Source of the DNA: an uncultured Mycoplasmatota bacterium
GTDB taxonomy: Bacteria; Bacillota_I; Bacilli_A; RF39; UBA660
Assembly: GCA_900552495.1 (NCBI GenBank)
Contig: URZY01000003.1
Coordinates: 1-64,000 of the forward strand
DNA length: 64,000 bases
Direction: 5' to 3'
Below are positions 8,385-15,492 of the stretch, piece by piece. The notes beneath the pieces are model-generated. The model was not told the origin of the DNA and did no database searches. It worked only from the letters and a program-made list of their open reading frames with translations. Position 1 is the first letter of the stretch; every line of letters starts with the position of its first letter. Position numbers and translations under genes: made by a program.

Positions 8385-10538
8385 TTATTGCATACTTTCT
8401 AATTCACTGCTGTTGACAGCTTGATAGCTTTCTACTTGATCTTCTTGATATGCATATTCATCAGTCGGATTTAAATAGTCTCTTTCTTCTTCATCAATGT
8501 TGACTGTGTCATCACCATAATTTAAATCCATCTGTTCATCGCCTTCCCATTCTTCAGTTTCAAAGTCTTCTTCATCATCATCGACATGTTCTTTTTTATC
8601 TAAATATGCTTTGGTTCCAATTCCTGCAACTGTTGCGGCTCCTAAGCCAGCAATAACTGGAATTACACTCTTCTTAGTGGTTGCTGTTGTAGTGGTACTA
8701 ATAGGAGTTGATGAGGTTGGAACTTCAACATAATCATTACCACCAATTAAGTCAGATAAAGATCCTGATACTGTTTCTTCATCAAATATTTCTTCTTTTC
8801 CGGCATTAGGATCAGTTGGATTACTTGTTTCTCCAGTATATCCATTATTGCTGAAACCACCGCCACCATATTGGTTATTACCGCTTTGGCTTCCACCATT
8901 TTGACTTCCATTACTTTGATTTCCACCATTGTTAGACGGATTTGAAGTATCACCATTATTTGAATTCTGGTTATTATTTGATGACGAATTATCTTGATTC
9001 GAATTTTGATTATTATTATTTGATGATGAATTGTCTTGATTCGAATTTTGATTATTATTATTTGATGATGAATTGTCTTGATTTGAATTCTGATTATTGT
9101 TATTTGATGATGTGTTATTATTGCCTGTTGGTTGTTGATATGAATTATTACTTGATCCACTAGGACTATATTGCGTAGTATCACCACCACCATTGTCTTC
9201 GTTGCTTGGTTCGGTTGAAATTGGATCTGGTGTTGTATCATCTGGATTATAATTAGGATCAACATCGCCTACTGGCATTTCAATTTCTGGATCAATTTCT
9301 TTTGCCGTAGAAGCAACGCGGGCTTTTTCTGATACCCTAAATACAGTTCCGGCATCAGTATGTGCAACTTTATCTGCAGTATATACAGTTCCTAAAGCTG
9401 CGAAGGTTGCCCCTGGATGCTTTGTAACAGCACTTCCTGTTGCTGAAATGATTTTTCCTACTACTGGAGCATTTGTTAGTTTGGTTCCTACTGTTGTGAG
9501 AATATTCTTAGCTGTTGATGGAGCATTAGCTAAATGCTTACCAACTACTGGTATTTTTGATACTAATTTTGAGGTTGTCGTACCAACTGTTTTTGTTGCA
9601 TTGCCAACTACATCGTCTATTTTATCTATTCCTTTTGCTAAGGGACTATTTCCTGCCTTATTAAAAAGCTGTTGAGATTTTGTCAATGTTGATTTTCCTG
9701 CTGTAGCAGTACCAATTCTAGGGGTGGTCGCTTGATTTTGAGCAATTTTTGATACTTTATTCATTCCCCAAACTAGGGCAGCATCTTTAACTCCGGTTAC
9801 GACACCTTTTCCAAAGGCGGAATAGAAGGCATCTCCAGCTTTAAAGTCTGTATTCCCAGCTTCATTAGCTGCGGAAATTGCTTTTTGGAGTTCAGTTTCG
9901 GTCTTTCGTCCTAGACCACTGACACCGGCGGCAGCCATCTGTAAACCGGTTCCAGCCCCTGTTGCGGCCATTGCAATATATGGGGCAGCCGTTCCAACTC
10001 CCTTAAATACGTTTGCAGCTGTACTTGTATGTGAAAACCAACTATATTTATTAATTCCACTTAAAATTCCATCTTCATATGATTTTGCGAAGGCATCTCC
10101 TACATGATCTTTTGCTACATATTCAGCACAGGCATTTTTAAAGTCACTATTAAATAAACCACCAACTGCTCCAGCCATTGATACAAAACCATCACCAATA
10201 TCCTCTAAGCCTGATAAAACACCTTCACCAAACTTTGTAAGTGCCATTCCTGCACTTGAAAATAATTTAACTAGAAAACCAGAATTATTATAGTCTTCAA
10301 TAGCTTGAGCCTTTTCTTGAATTGTTGCTATATCTGTTTCAATGGTCTCCTCGGCTTGTACTTCTAATTCATTTAATGGTCCAAAATTAACATCAATATA
10401 CTCTGCACCTCTTGCCCCTTTTATAGTTGACGCAGCAGCCTCGAATTCAGCAGTTACATCGGCAAGTGCAGATAAGGCATTATTTAATTCTGCTATGGCA
10501 CTTTCTACTTTCGCTGGTTCATATACATATCTTCCCAT
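8385..10538 (-). CDS. Large LXG-like T7SS cargo protein C (Asn-rich)
   Basis: 717 residues. Helical head (1-95), then the hydrophobic region with the block DFKNACAEYVAKDHVGDAFAK shared with protein B, then an Ala/Thr/Lys-rich middle. Around 455-560 lies an Asn/Gln/Ser low-complexity region built from a 14-residue repeat, then a Gly/Asn linker. The tail repeats that of protein B: a VIPVIAGLGAATVAG hydrophobic segment, a short basic stretch, an acidic stretch and YLNPTDEYAYQE. After this it has an extra 15 residues or so. No enzymatic domain recognised. The contrast between a conserved head and tail and a variable middle suggests a secreted or envelope-spanning scaffold rather than a toxin. Confidence 0.8.
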   Translation of the reverse strand: MGRYVYEPAKVESAIAELNNALSALADVTAEFEAAASTIKGARGAEYIDVNFGPLNELEVQAEETIETDIATIQEKAQAIEDYNNSGFLVKLFSSAGMALTKFGEGVLSGLEDIGDGFVSMAGAVGGLFNSDFKNACAEYVAKDHVGDAFAKSYEDGILSGINKYSWFSHTSTAANVFKGVGTAAPYIAMAATGAGTGLQMAAAGVSGLGRKTETELQKAISAANEAGNTDFKAGDAFYSAFGKGVVTGVKDAALVWGMNKVSKIAQNQATTPRIGTATAGKSTLTKSQQLFNKAGNSPLAKGIDKIDDVVGNATKTVGTTTSKLVSKIPVVGKHLANAPSTAKNILTTVGTKLTNAPVVGKIISATGSAVTKHPGATFAALGTVYTADKVAHTDAGTVFRVSEKARVASTAKEIDPEIEMPVGDVDPNYNPDDTTPDPISTEPSNEDNGGGDTTQYSPSGSSNNSYQQPTGNNNTSSNNNNQNSNQDNSSSNNNNQNSNQDNSSSNNNNQNSNQDNSSSNNNQNSNNGDTSNPSNNGGNQSNGSQNGGSQSGNNQYGGGGFSNNGYTGETSNPTDPNAGKEEIFDEETVSGSLSDLIGGNDYVEVPTSSTPISTTTTATTKKSVIPVIAGLGAATVAGIGTKAYLDKKEHVDDDEEDFETEEWEGDEQMDLNYGDDTVNIDEEERDYLNPTDEYAYQEDQVESYQAVNSSELESMQ
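8958..9112. repeat. 42-bp tandem repeat encoding Asn-rich 14-mers
   Basis: About three and a half direct copies of a 42-bp unit encode the 14-residue motif SSSNNNNQNSNQDN in the large protein C. Two copies are identical at the DNA level, implying recent expansion. It is coding sequence, not a CRISPR array: there are no spacers. Confidence 0.9.
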
Positions 10539-10549
10539 TTTTACTCCTC

Positions 10550-10885
10550 CTAACCATTATTGTTGTTTTGTTGACTTTCAATGTATTGATTCAATTCATT
10601 TGATTGTGCAGCGTATACTTGTGTTGCAACATTTCTGATTTCAGAGGTAAACCCGGTAACCGCATCTTTCATACTTTTAATAAATTCTGCATCAGCTTCT
10701 AATTGTGGTTGCATAGACGTTTTATCTACAGCTAAGGCATTTGCATCGCAAATTGTTGCCGCTTCATAAACTTTCTCTGCGCAAGTTACAAATTTTTCGG
10801 CAGCTTGATCTATTTTTGTGCAACCGTTTGAAATTGTTGTCACATCAATAAGCTGACTCGAACTCGTTATTCCATAATATGCCAT
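10550..10885 (-). CDS. Helical partner protein, module C
   Basis: 111 residues, predicted helical. Shares with the module B partner the blocks ISNGC.KID.AAE, VTCAE, ALAVD, MQPQLE and TSEIRNVATQ, ending in an Asn/Gln-rich tail. GGTGAT-type ribosome site upstream of ATG 10885. The large gene begins 12 bases downstream. Likely binds the helical head of protein C for T7SSb export (inferred from the conserved pairing in all three modules). No own promoter is evident; it may be reached by read-through from the WXG genes past the hairpins at 10925-10982. Confidence 0.75.
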   Translation of the reverse strand: MAYYGITSSSQLIDVTTISNGCTKIDQAAEKFVTCAEKVYEAATICDANALAVDKTSMQPQLEADAEFIKSMKDAVTGFTSEIRNVATQVYAAQSNELNQYIESQQNNNNG

Positions 10886-10924
10886 ATAAATATCACCTTT
10901 ACCCTTTTTTCTTATGTTAATGCA

Positions 10925-10982
10925 TAGTAAATAGAGAAAACGACGCTTCTCTACTTACTATACATTGCATAAAGCAATGTAT
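10925..10982 (-). terminator. Double hairpin between WXG genes and modules
   Basis: Two adjacent inverted repeats: TAGTAAATAGAGAA pairs with TTCTCTACTTACTA (13 of 14 bases, 10925-10960), and ATACATTGC pairs with GCAATGTAT (10960-10982). Neither has a T run on the minus strand (the second has one on the plus strand). They may partly terminate the transcript, or protect or process the upstream WXG mRNA. Confidence 0.5.
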
Positions 10983-10992
10983 TCTTTTTTTA

Positions 10993-11268
10993 TTATTGTT
11001 CGCTACTATATTTAAGAGCTTGATCTACTGCCATTCTTAAGTTAGTTGCGCTTAATTTCATATCAGCCATAGCTGCTGGAATATCAGCACCATAATAAGT
11101 GCTCCAGTTTTCTCTAACTGTTTCAGACCAAGAAGTTTGTACTCCGTTAGGAATATTTCTTGTGATAGCTCCATTTAGAGTTTCTAGATTATCTTCCATT
11201 GTTGCAACGATGCTGTCGATTTGAGCTGCATCATCTGTAGCTGCGCCTGGATTAATTGTAATATTCAT
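10993..11268 (-). CDS. WXG100-like EsxA/B-type protein 2
   Basis: 91 residues, two predicted helices around a central segment (TSWSETVRENWSTYYG). The length and the helix-turn-helix layout fit the WXG100/ESAT-6 group of small T7SS substrates, but the central turn has WSE and WST rather than a textbook WxG, so the call rests on size, context and fold. It is the second gene of a pair with the 97-residue protein upstream. Such proteins usually form dimers, are exported by the EssC ATPase and are needed for secretion of LXG cargo. No EssC is present in this window. Confidence 0.7.
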   Translation of the reverse strand: MNITINPGAATDDAAQIDSIVATMEDNLETLNGAITRNIPNGVQTSWSETVRENWSTYYGADIPAAMADMKLSATNLRMAVDQALKYSSEQ

Positions 11269-11293
11269 AAATAAATTCCTACCTTTCTAAATT

Positions 11294-11587
11294 CTACTTC
11301 ATTCCTGATGCTAAATCACTGATCATACCGCTGAATTTTTGAGTTTGGATACCCATATATTCTTGAGCTTCATCAATAGTTTGTGCTAATTTTTTGAATG
11401 TGTCTTCTTTAGCATTAAATTTTGCTAATAAATCATTAGCTGGATCTCCTTGAATATCCCCACTTGTGATTTCTTGAATTAGTGCTGTTAGTCTAGCAAG
11501 ATTGCTCTTGTATTCTTCTCCAGCAGTAGCTAAAGCATCTCTTAAATCTGTTAGAGCTGCTTCATCAACATGGATTGTTCCTGCCAT
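11294..11587 (-). CDS. WXG100-like EsxA/B-type protein 1
   Basis: 97 residues from ATG 11587, placed six bases after GGAGGTG; an in-frame GTG at 11596 lies in that ribosome site and is not the start. Predicted two-helix protein with a central ITSGDIQGDPANDLL turn and a C-terminal helix (EAQEYMGIQTQKFSGMISDLASG). Size, promoter strength and position at the head of the cargo locus fit a small Esx-like T7SS protein. No WxG motif is present, so homology is inferred, not shown. Likely heterodimer partner of the following 91-residue protein. Confidence 0.7.
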   Translation of the reverse strand: MAGTIHVDEAALTDLRDALATAGEEYKSNLARLTALIQEITSGDIQGDPANDLLAKFNAKEDTFKKLAQTIDEAQEYMGIQTQKFSGMISDLASGMK

Positions 11588-11657
11588 GTCTTTCACCTCC
11601 TATAGTATTTTAAGAATATTGTTATTCGCATTACCGAACCCATATCCTTATGTATTC

Positions 11658-11686
11658 ATTGTATATTTTTTTTCAATTCAATGCAA
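11658..11686 (-). promoter_or_regulatory. SigA-type promoter for the WXG pair
   Basis: On the minus strand TTGCAT (11681-11686) and TACAAT (11658-11663) with 17-base spacing, 70 bases upstream of ATG 11587. Confidence 0.65.
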
Positions 11687-11760
11687 GAGTTTTACATATT
11701 TTTAATTATTTTTTTACACATATAGTTTTTATTAGAGCTAATTTTTTTAATTTTGGGGGT

Positions 11761-11788
11761 ACATTTTTGGTAGTATTTGAATACCTTA
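11761..11788 (+). promoter_or_regulatory. Possible SigK-type promoter for coat genes
   Basis: AC at 11761-11762, then 17 bases, then AATACCTTA (11780-11788). The mother-cell sigma-K consensus is AC - 16 or 17 - CATANNNTA; here only the first C of the -10 is replaced. It lies 29 bases before the first coat gene. Confidence 0.4.
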
Positions 11789-11816
11789 TATTAGGAATAG
11801 ATTGAGAGGTGGAGCT

Positions 11817-12197
11817 TTGAAAGCAAATCGTTGTATTAAAAATTTATTACGTTTTATTAATGTATTACAAAGAAATTCTGTAGATCGCGTTTGTCTTGAG
11901 GACTGTTGTACTAAACCTTATTTAGGTCCTACAATCAATGGTGTATGCTATAACACTAGAGTTATATCCTTATACAATTGTCAAGGTAATCTATTCACTA
12001 GTGAATACTTAACTGACGGAGTCTTAGCAACTAGTTCTACTTTTAGAATTCAAGATATTCAAGATGATTGTTGTACTTTACTTATTTTAAGTAATAATAA
12101 TGGAGTTTACTCTTCGACTGGTCAATGTGTTACAGTTGATATTGGTTGCATTTGTGCAGTTAAGTGTTTAAGCGATGAACAAATCAGTAATTTGTAG
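11817..12197 (+). CDS. CotY/CotZ-like spore coat protein 1
   Basis: 126 residues from TTG 11817, which sits just behind AGAGGTGG; earlier in-frame codons include that ribosome site. The protein is Cys-rich. It carries the CotY/CotZ pattern: a CCTKPYLG block, a CYNTR-I-LYNC block, TFRIQDIQDDCCTLLIL and a C-terminal VTVDIGCICAVKCL. In Bacillus these proteins self-assemble by disulfides into the crust or exosporium basal layer. The second, closely related copy follows after 15 bases. A mother-cell-type promoter is possible upstream. The gene is divergent from the T7SS locus. Confidence 0.85.
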   Translation: MKANRCIKNLLRFINVLQRNSVDRVCLEDCCTKPYLGPTINGVCYNTRVISLYNCQGNLFTSEYLTDGVLATSSTFRIQDIQDDCCTLLILSNNNGVYSSTGQCVTVDIGCICAVKCLSDEQISNL

Positions 12198-12212
12198 AAA
12201 GGAGGTTTTACT

Positions 12213-12611
12213 ATGTGTGGAGACGAAAATAATAGTTGCGGTTGTATTCATGATATTTTAAAGAAAATATTATTGTTACAAAAACAGGATTTTGATAATG
12301 AATGTTATGCAGGATGTGATAAACCATATTTAGGACCAACATGTACTACAATTTGTTATAATACAAGACCTATTACTCTATTCAATTGCTGTAATGGTAC
12401 TAATTGGAGTTTTCCTTATACAGTAAATGGTGTTACTAGTGAATCAAATATATTTAGGATTGAATCTTTAGATGATTGCTGCTGTACTTGTAGAATTTTA
12501 TATACAAATGATGAAGGTGTAATTACTGCAACTAATGAATTCTTTACGCTAGATTTAAAATGCGTTGGGGCTATAAAATGTTTACCAGACGTTTCTGTTG
12601 ATCTATGCTAA
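12213..12611 (+). CDS. CotY/CotZ-like spore coat protein 2
   Basis: 132 residues with a strong AAAGGAGG ribosome site. It shares with its neighbour the order CDKPYLGP, CYNTRPITLFNC, IFRIESLDDCCCTCRIL and FTLDLKCVGAIKCLPD, the latter being very close to the C-terminus of CotZ-type proteins. About 17 Cys residues fit a disulfide-linked coat layer. Forms an operon with the upstream paralogue and ends at a bidirectional terminator. Confidence 0.88.
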   Translation: MCGDENNSCGCIHDILKKILLLQKQDFDNECYAGCDKPYLGPTCTTICYNTRPITLFNCCNGTNWSFPYTVNGVTSESNIFRIESLDDCCCTCRILYTNDEGVITATNEFFTLDLKCVGAIKCLPDVSVDLC

Positions 12612-12613
12612 GT

Positions 12614-12649
12614 AAAAAAAGAATATACGAGAAATCATATATTCTTTTT
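12614..12649. terminator. Bidirectional terminator
   Basis: AAAGAATATA pairs with TATATTCTTT, with an A run on one side and a T run on the other. It serves the coat genes (plus) and the converging 104-residue gene (minus). Confidence 0.8.
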
Positions 12650-12949
12650 GATTGAAATTATATCCTCTAGTGGAATTGAAATATTATCTAGAGTAACAAT
12701 ATGTTTTTTTGTTTTAGCGATTAAGCTGGTTTCATAAGTTTTATCTTTTGTTTTAATTATTAGTGGAACATTATAGGCATGACCCAATCCAGTAAACACT
12801 TCTGTAATTGTTTCCAAAATATTAACATTATCATCAGTCACTGCCGTTCTTAAAGATTTTTCTTCATCTAAATCTAGGTAGCAACTATTTTTATTATTAG
12901 ATATTTTTTTATTAAAATCGCCTTGGTAAATTTTTGGTAATTTTTTCAT
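12635..12949 (-). CDS. Small hypothetical protein next to coat genes
   Basis: 104 residues, not recognised. The first half is polar with a LDLDEEKSLRT segment. The second half alternates hydrophobic and polar residues (VPLIIKTKDKTYETSLIAK, then HIVTLDNISIPLEDIISIKK), which suggests a small beta-barrel. Good ribosome site (GAGAGAAAC) before ATG 12949. It converges on the coat genes and shares their terminator. A coat or spore-associated role is possible from position only. Confidence 0.6.
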   Translation of the reverse strand: MKKLPKIYQGDFNKKISNNKNSCYLDLDEEKSLRTAVTDDNVNILETITEVFTGLGHAYNVPLIIKTKDKTYETSLIAKTKKHIVTLDNISIPLEDIISIKKNI

Positions 12950-13026
12950 GTTTCTCTCCTCTATATATTTTATGTTTTTTTATTAATTTTAGTCAAAGAG
13001 TTACATACTAATATTAGGTGATAAAA

Positions 13027-14145
13027 ATGAAAACAAAAATCAATGGGGATATCTTATGGTTTGTTGGGGCTTTCTTTATTATTAGTTTGATAGCTATTTC
13101 GTCGGCAGCAATATATACTTCAAAAGACTTGGGAAATTTAGTTTTAAAACAAACTATTTGGTATTTTATAGGTGGACTCGTCATTCTTATTATATATAAA
13201 TTGGGAAATAAGTTTCTATATCAAGCAACTTGGGGGCTTTATATAATTGGGATTATTTCTTTAATTTTATTATTATTTTTGGGAAAGCCAATTAATAATA
13301 GTAGATGTTGGTTTGTAATTCCTGGAATTGGAAGTGTTCAACCTAGTGAGTTTATGAAACTCTTTATAATGTTGGCTCTTGGAAATCTTATTTATCAGTT
13401 TCGAAAAGAAAAGACTGCACCAACCATAAAGGAGGAATTTGTTTTTATTTTAAAAACGGGCTGTATTATTTTGATTCCAGCAATTTTAACTTTTTTACAG
13501 CCAGATACTGGGGCAGTAATCATTTATTTGATTATATATATGGCAATGATGTTTTTATCTGGCATTCGAATTAGATGGTTTTTAATTGCCCTAGGTATTT
13601 GCTTATTGGGAGTTTTTCTTGTTGGTGGTATTTATTTTTTTAATGAAGAGTTATTTGTACAAGTATTTGGAACTTCTTTCTACTATCGTTTGGAAAGATT
13701 ATTTATGTGGAAAGATGGTGTTGGTTTGCAATTAGAAAATGCTATTAGTGCAATTGGTTCAAGTGGATTGTTCGGATATGGTTTTAAGAAGACACCTATT
13801 TATTTTCCAGAAGCGGCTACTGATTTTATATTTGCAGTTTATGCGTCTAATTTTGGTCTAATTGGGGTTACTATATTATTAATATTATTTCTTTTATTTG
13901 ATTATTACATTATTAGTTTAATGAGAAAGAAAAACAATAATCAAAGTAAATATATCTTGGCTGGTATTTTAGGAATGCTTTTATTTCAACAGGTACAAAA
14001 TATTGGAATGACAATTGGACTATTACCAATTACCGGTATTACTTTACCTTTTATTTCTTATGGTGGTTCTAGTTTAATATCTTATATGATTATTATTGGC
14101 ATCATTATTAATATTGCCTCTGAAAAAAATAAAAGTTATAAATAA
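13027..14145 (+). CDS. SEDS peptidoglycan glycosyltransferase (RodA/FtsW/SpoVE type)
   Basis: 372 residues from ATG 13027, four bases after TAGGTGAT; the in-frame GTG at 13018 overlaps that site. About ten membrane segments with the SEDS signatures: FVIPGIGSVQPSEFMKL, LTFLQPDTGAVIIY, the loop with ENAISAIGSSGLFGYGF, and the C-terminal GLLPITGITLPFISYGGSS. These proteins polymerise lipid II into glycan strands with a class B PBP. The family member (RodA for elongation, FtsW for division or SpoVE for spore cortex) cannot be fixed by eye. Nearby mreC/mreD and coat genes fit either RodA or SpoVE. Confidence 0.9.
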   Translation: MKTKINGDILWFVGAFFIISLIAISSAAIYTSKDLGNLVLKQTIWYFIGGLVILIIYKLGNKFLYQATWGLYIIGIISLILLLFLGKPINNSRCWFVIPGIGSVQPSEFMKLFIMLALGNLIYQFRKEKTAPTIKEEFVFILKTGCIILIPAILTFLQPDTGAVIIYLIIYMAMMFLSGIRIRWFLIALGICLLGVFLVGGIYFFNEELFVQVFGTSFYYRLERLFMWKDGVGLQLENAISAIGSSGLFGYGFKKTPIYFPEAATDFIFAVYASNFGLIGVTILLILFLLFDYYIISLMRKKNNNQSKYILAGILGMLLFQQVQNIGMTIGLLPITGITLPFISYGGSSLISYMIIIGIIINIASEKNKSYK

Positions 14146-14170
14146 AAACAGAGTTATTAACTCTGTTTGG
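14144..14170. terminator. Bidirectional terminator
   Basis: AAACAGAGTTA pairs with TAACTCTGTTT around a one-base centre. The minus side is followed by five Ts. It covers the stop of the PrsW-like gene and the end of the SEDS gene. Confidence 0.65.
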
Positions 14171-15212
14171 AACCACATTTACTGCAATACTCTCCAGTAA
14201 CTAAAGCCCCACAGTTGTGGCAATAACTTACTGATGGTGGAAATGTTGAACCAACATAACCGGCAGATTGATTATTACTTTGAACATATCCTAAATCCGG
14301 CGCTGGTTGGATATTATTTTGGGTATAATCTCGATTAGTGGTTTGAATATAGCCGCCATTATTGCTACTACCTAGTGGTGTTTGATTAACATTTGGTGGG
14401 AATGGAATAGCTTGAGGAGTGAACCCTTGTTGGGAAAGGTTATTTTGATAATCTTGATTTGATTTAATTTGTTGATTATTATTAATATTTTGGTTTAATG
14501 TTGGTTTCTGGTCTTTGGGTTGATTTTTTCCAGCTAGTTGTTTTATCTTTTTAATTGCTCCAATATACAAAAATACAACAAATACTAGGAATAAAACTAT
14601 AAAAATGCCTTGGCCAGTAAATAAACAGAAGTCATAAATACCATGAAGAATTGTTGGAGCTAAAACACTTAAAATTAGATTTTTTCGTTCCAAATCTCTT
14701 TTTCCTTGATAGGAATATACTTTAGCAACACTAAGGTAATATCCCATAAATACTGCGTCGCAAGCATGACCGGGAACGGCTAGTATTCCTCTAGCAATAC
14801 CTACTGTTACTGATTGATTATTGAAAACATATAAAAGGTTTTCAAAAAAAGCAAATCCCAACGACACAAATACAGCATAGACAATACCATCATAGACTTC
14901 ATCATAAGCTTTATTTTTATAAGAAAACAAATATGACATAAAAAATTTACAAAATTCTTCTACTAATGACACACCAATAAAGGCATAGGCCATAACTTCA
15001 AAAAATGTCATATGTTCAGTGCCATTTGCCATAAATGGAAAAATCATATAAACAAGATCGGAGATACCTAATACCATGAAACAAGATGCTATTCCCATTA
15101 AAAATAATAATACTAATAAGCCCCCTGGTTCTTTATTTTTGTCTTTTCGATATATATATGTCAAAATGACAACCACTGGGATTATTGCTAAAAATAATAA
15201 TACTAATTGCAT
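14157..15212 (-). CDS. PrsW-like intramembrane protease with zinc-ribbon tail
   Basis: 351 residues. Residues 1-215 hold about seven membrane segments with the PrsW/CPBP-type metal motifs: EEFCKFFM, then FAFFENLLY, then VPGHACDAVFMGYYL and ILHGIYDF. These Glu and His residues would bind the catalytic zinc. PrsW in Bacillus cleaves an anti-sigma factor; the substrate here is unknown. Residues 225-320 are Asn/Gln-rich and disordered. The last 25 residues form a CxxC - CxxC zinc ribbon (CHNCG, CSKCG) like the one at the end of the 809-residue protein at 19381. This tail is not usual for PrsW. Confidence 0.85.
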   Translation of the reverse strand: MQLVLLFLAIIPVVVILTYIYRKDKNKEPGGLLVLLFLMGIASCFMVLGISDLVYMIFPFMANGTEHMTFFEVMAYAFIGVSLVEEFCKFFMSYLFSYKNKAYDEVYDGIVYAVFVSLGFAFFENLLYVFNNQSVTVGIARGILAVPGHACDAVFMGYYLSVAKVYSYQGKRDLERKNLILSVLAPTILHGIYDFCLFTGQGIFIVLFLVFVVFLYIGAIKKIKQLAGKNQPKDQKPTLNQNINNNQQIKSNQDYQNNLSQQGFTPQAIPFPPNVNQTPLGSSNNGGYIQTTNRDYTQNNIQPAPDLGYVQSNNQSAGYVGSTFPPSVSYCHNCGALVTGEYCSKCGSKQS

Positions 15213-15305
15213 AGTATCACTCCTATCTTTATGTTTAGTATACCATGAATAGTTTTTTGTATAAGGCAGTTTTTGGCTTTTTTATATTTAGTGGTGTAAA
15301 TTTGA

Positions 15306-15335
15306 CAAAAAGAAAACCTTGGTTATCCAAGGTTT
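15306..15335 (-). terminator. Terminator of tRNA-Ala
   Basis: AAACCTTGG and CCAAGGTTT enclose a four-base loop and are followed on the minus strand by TTTTCTTTTT. Confidence 0.85.
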
Positions 15336-15346
15336 AAAATTCAATA

Positions 15347-15422
15347 TGGTGGAGCATAGCGGGATCGAACCGCTGACCTCCACGGTGCAAACGTGGCGCT
15401 CTCCCAGCTGAGCTAATGCCCC
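15347..15422 (-). tRNA. tRNA-Ala (TGC)
   Basis: 76 nt with encoded CCA. The anticodon loop TTTGCAC gives TGC. The acceptor stem GGGGCAT pairs with ATGCTCC allowing one G-T pair; the T arm GGTTCGATC is present. It is a single gene with its own promoter and terminator. Confidence 0.95.
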
Positions 15423-15455
15423 ATAACTAACCGTTTTCTCGCAGTCAGTAATTAG

Positions 15456-15484
15456 ATTTTAGCATAGGCAATTTTTATTGTCAA
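15456..15484 (-). promoter_or_regulatory. SigA-type promoter of tRNA-Ala
   Basis: TTGACA (15479-15484), 17 bases, TAAAAT (15456-15461) on the minus strand, 34 bases before the tRNA. Confidence 0.8.
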
Positions 15485-15492
15485 CATCTTTT

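Noticed and set aside
8958..9112. Possible CRISPR array from regular direct repeats
   Set aside because: The units are contiguous, have no spacers and encode protein in frame.
8747..9265. Minus-strand 172-codon Ile/Gln-rich ORF and a plus-strand 73-codon ORF
   Set aside because: Both are other-frame readings of the Asn-rich repeat in protein C.
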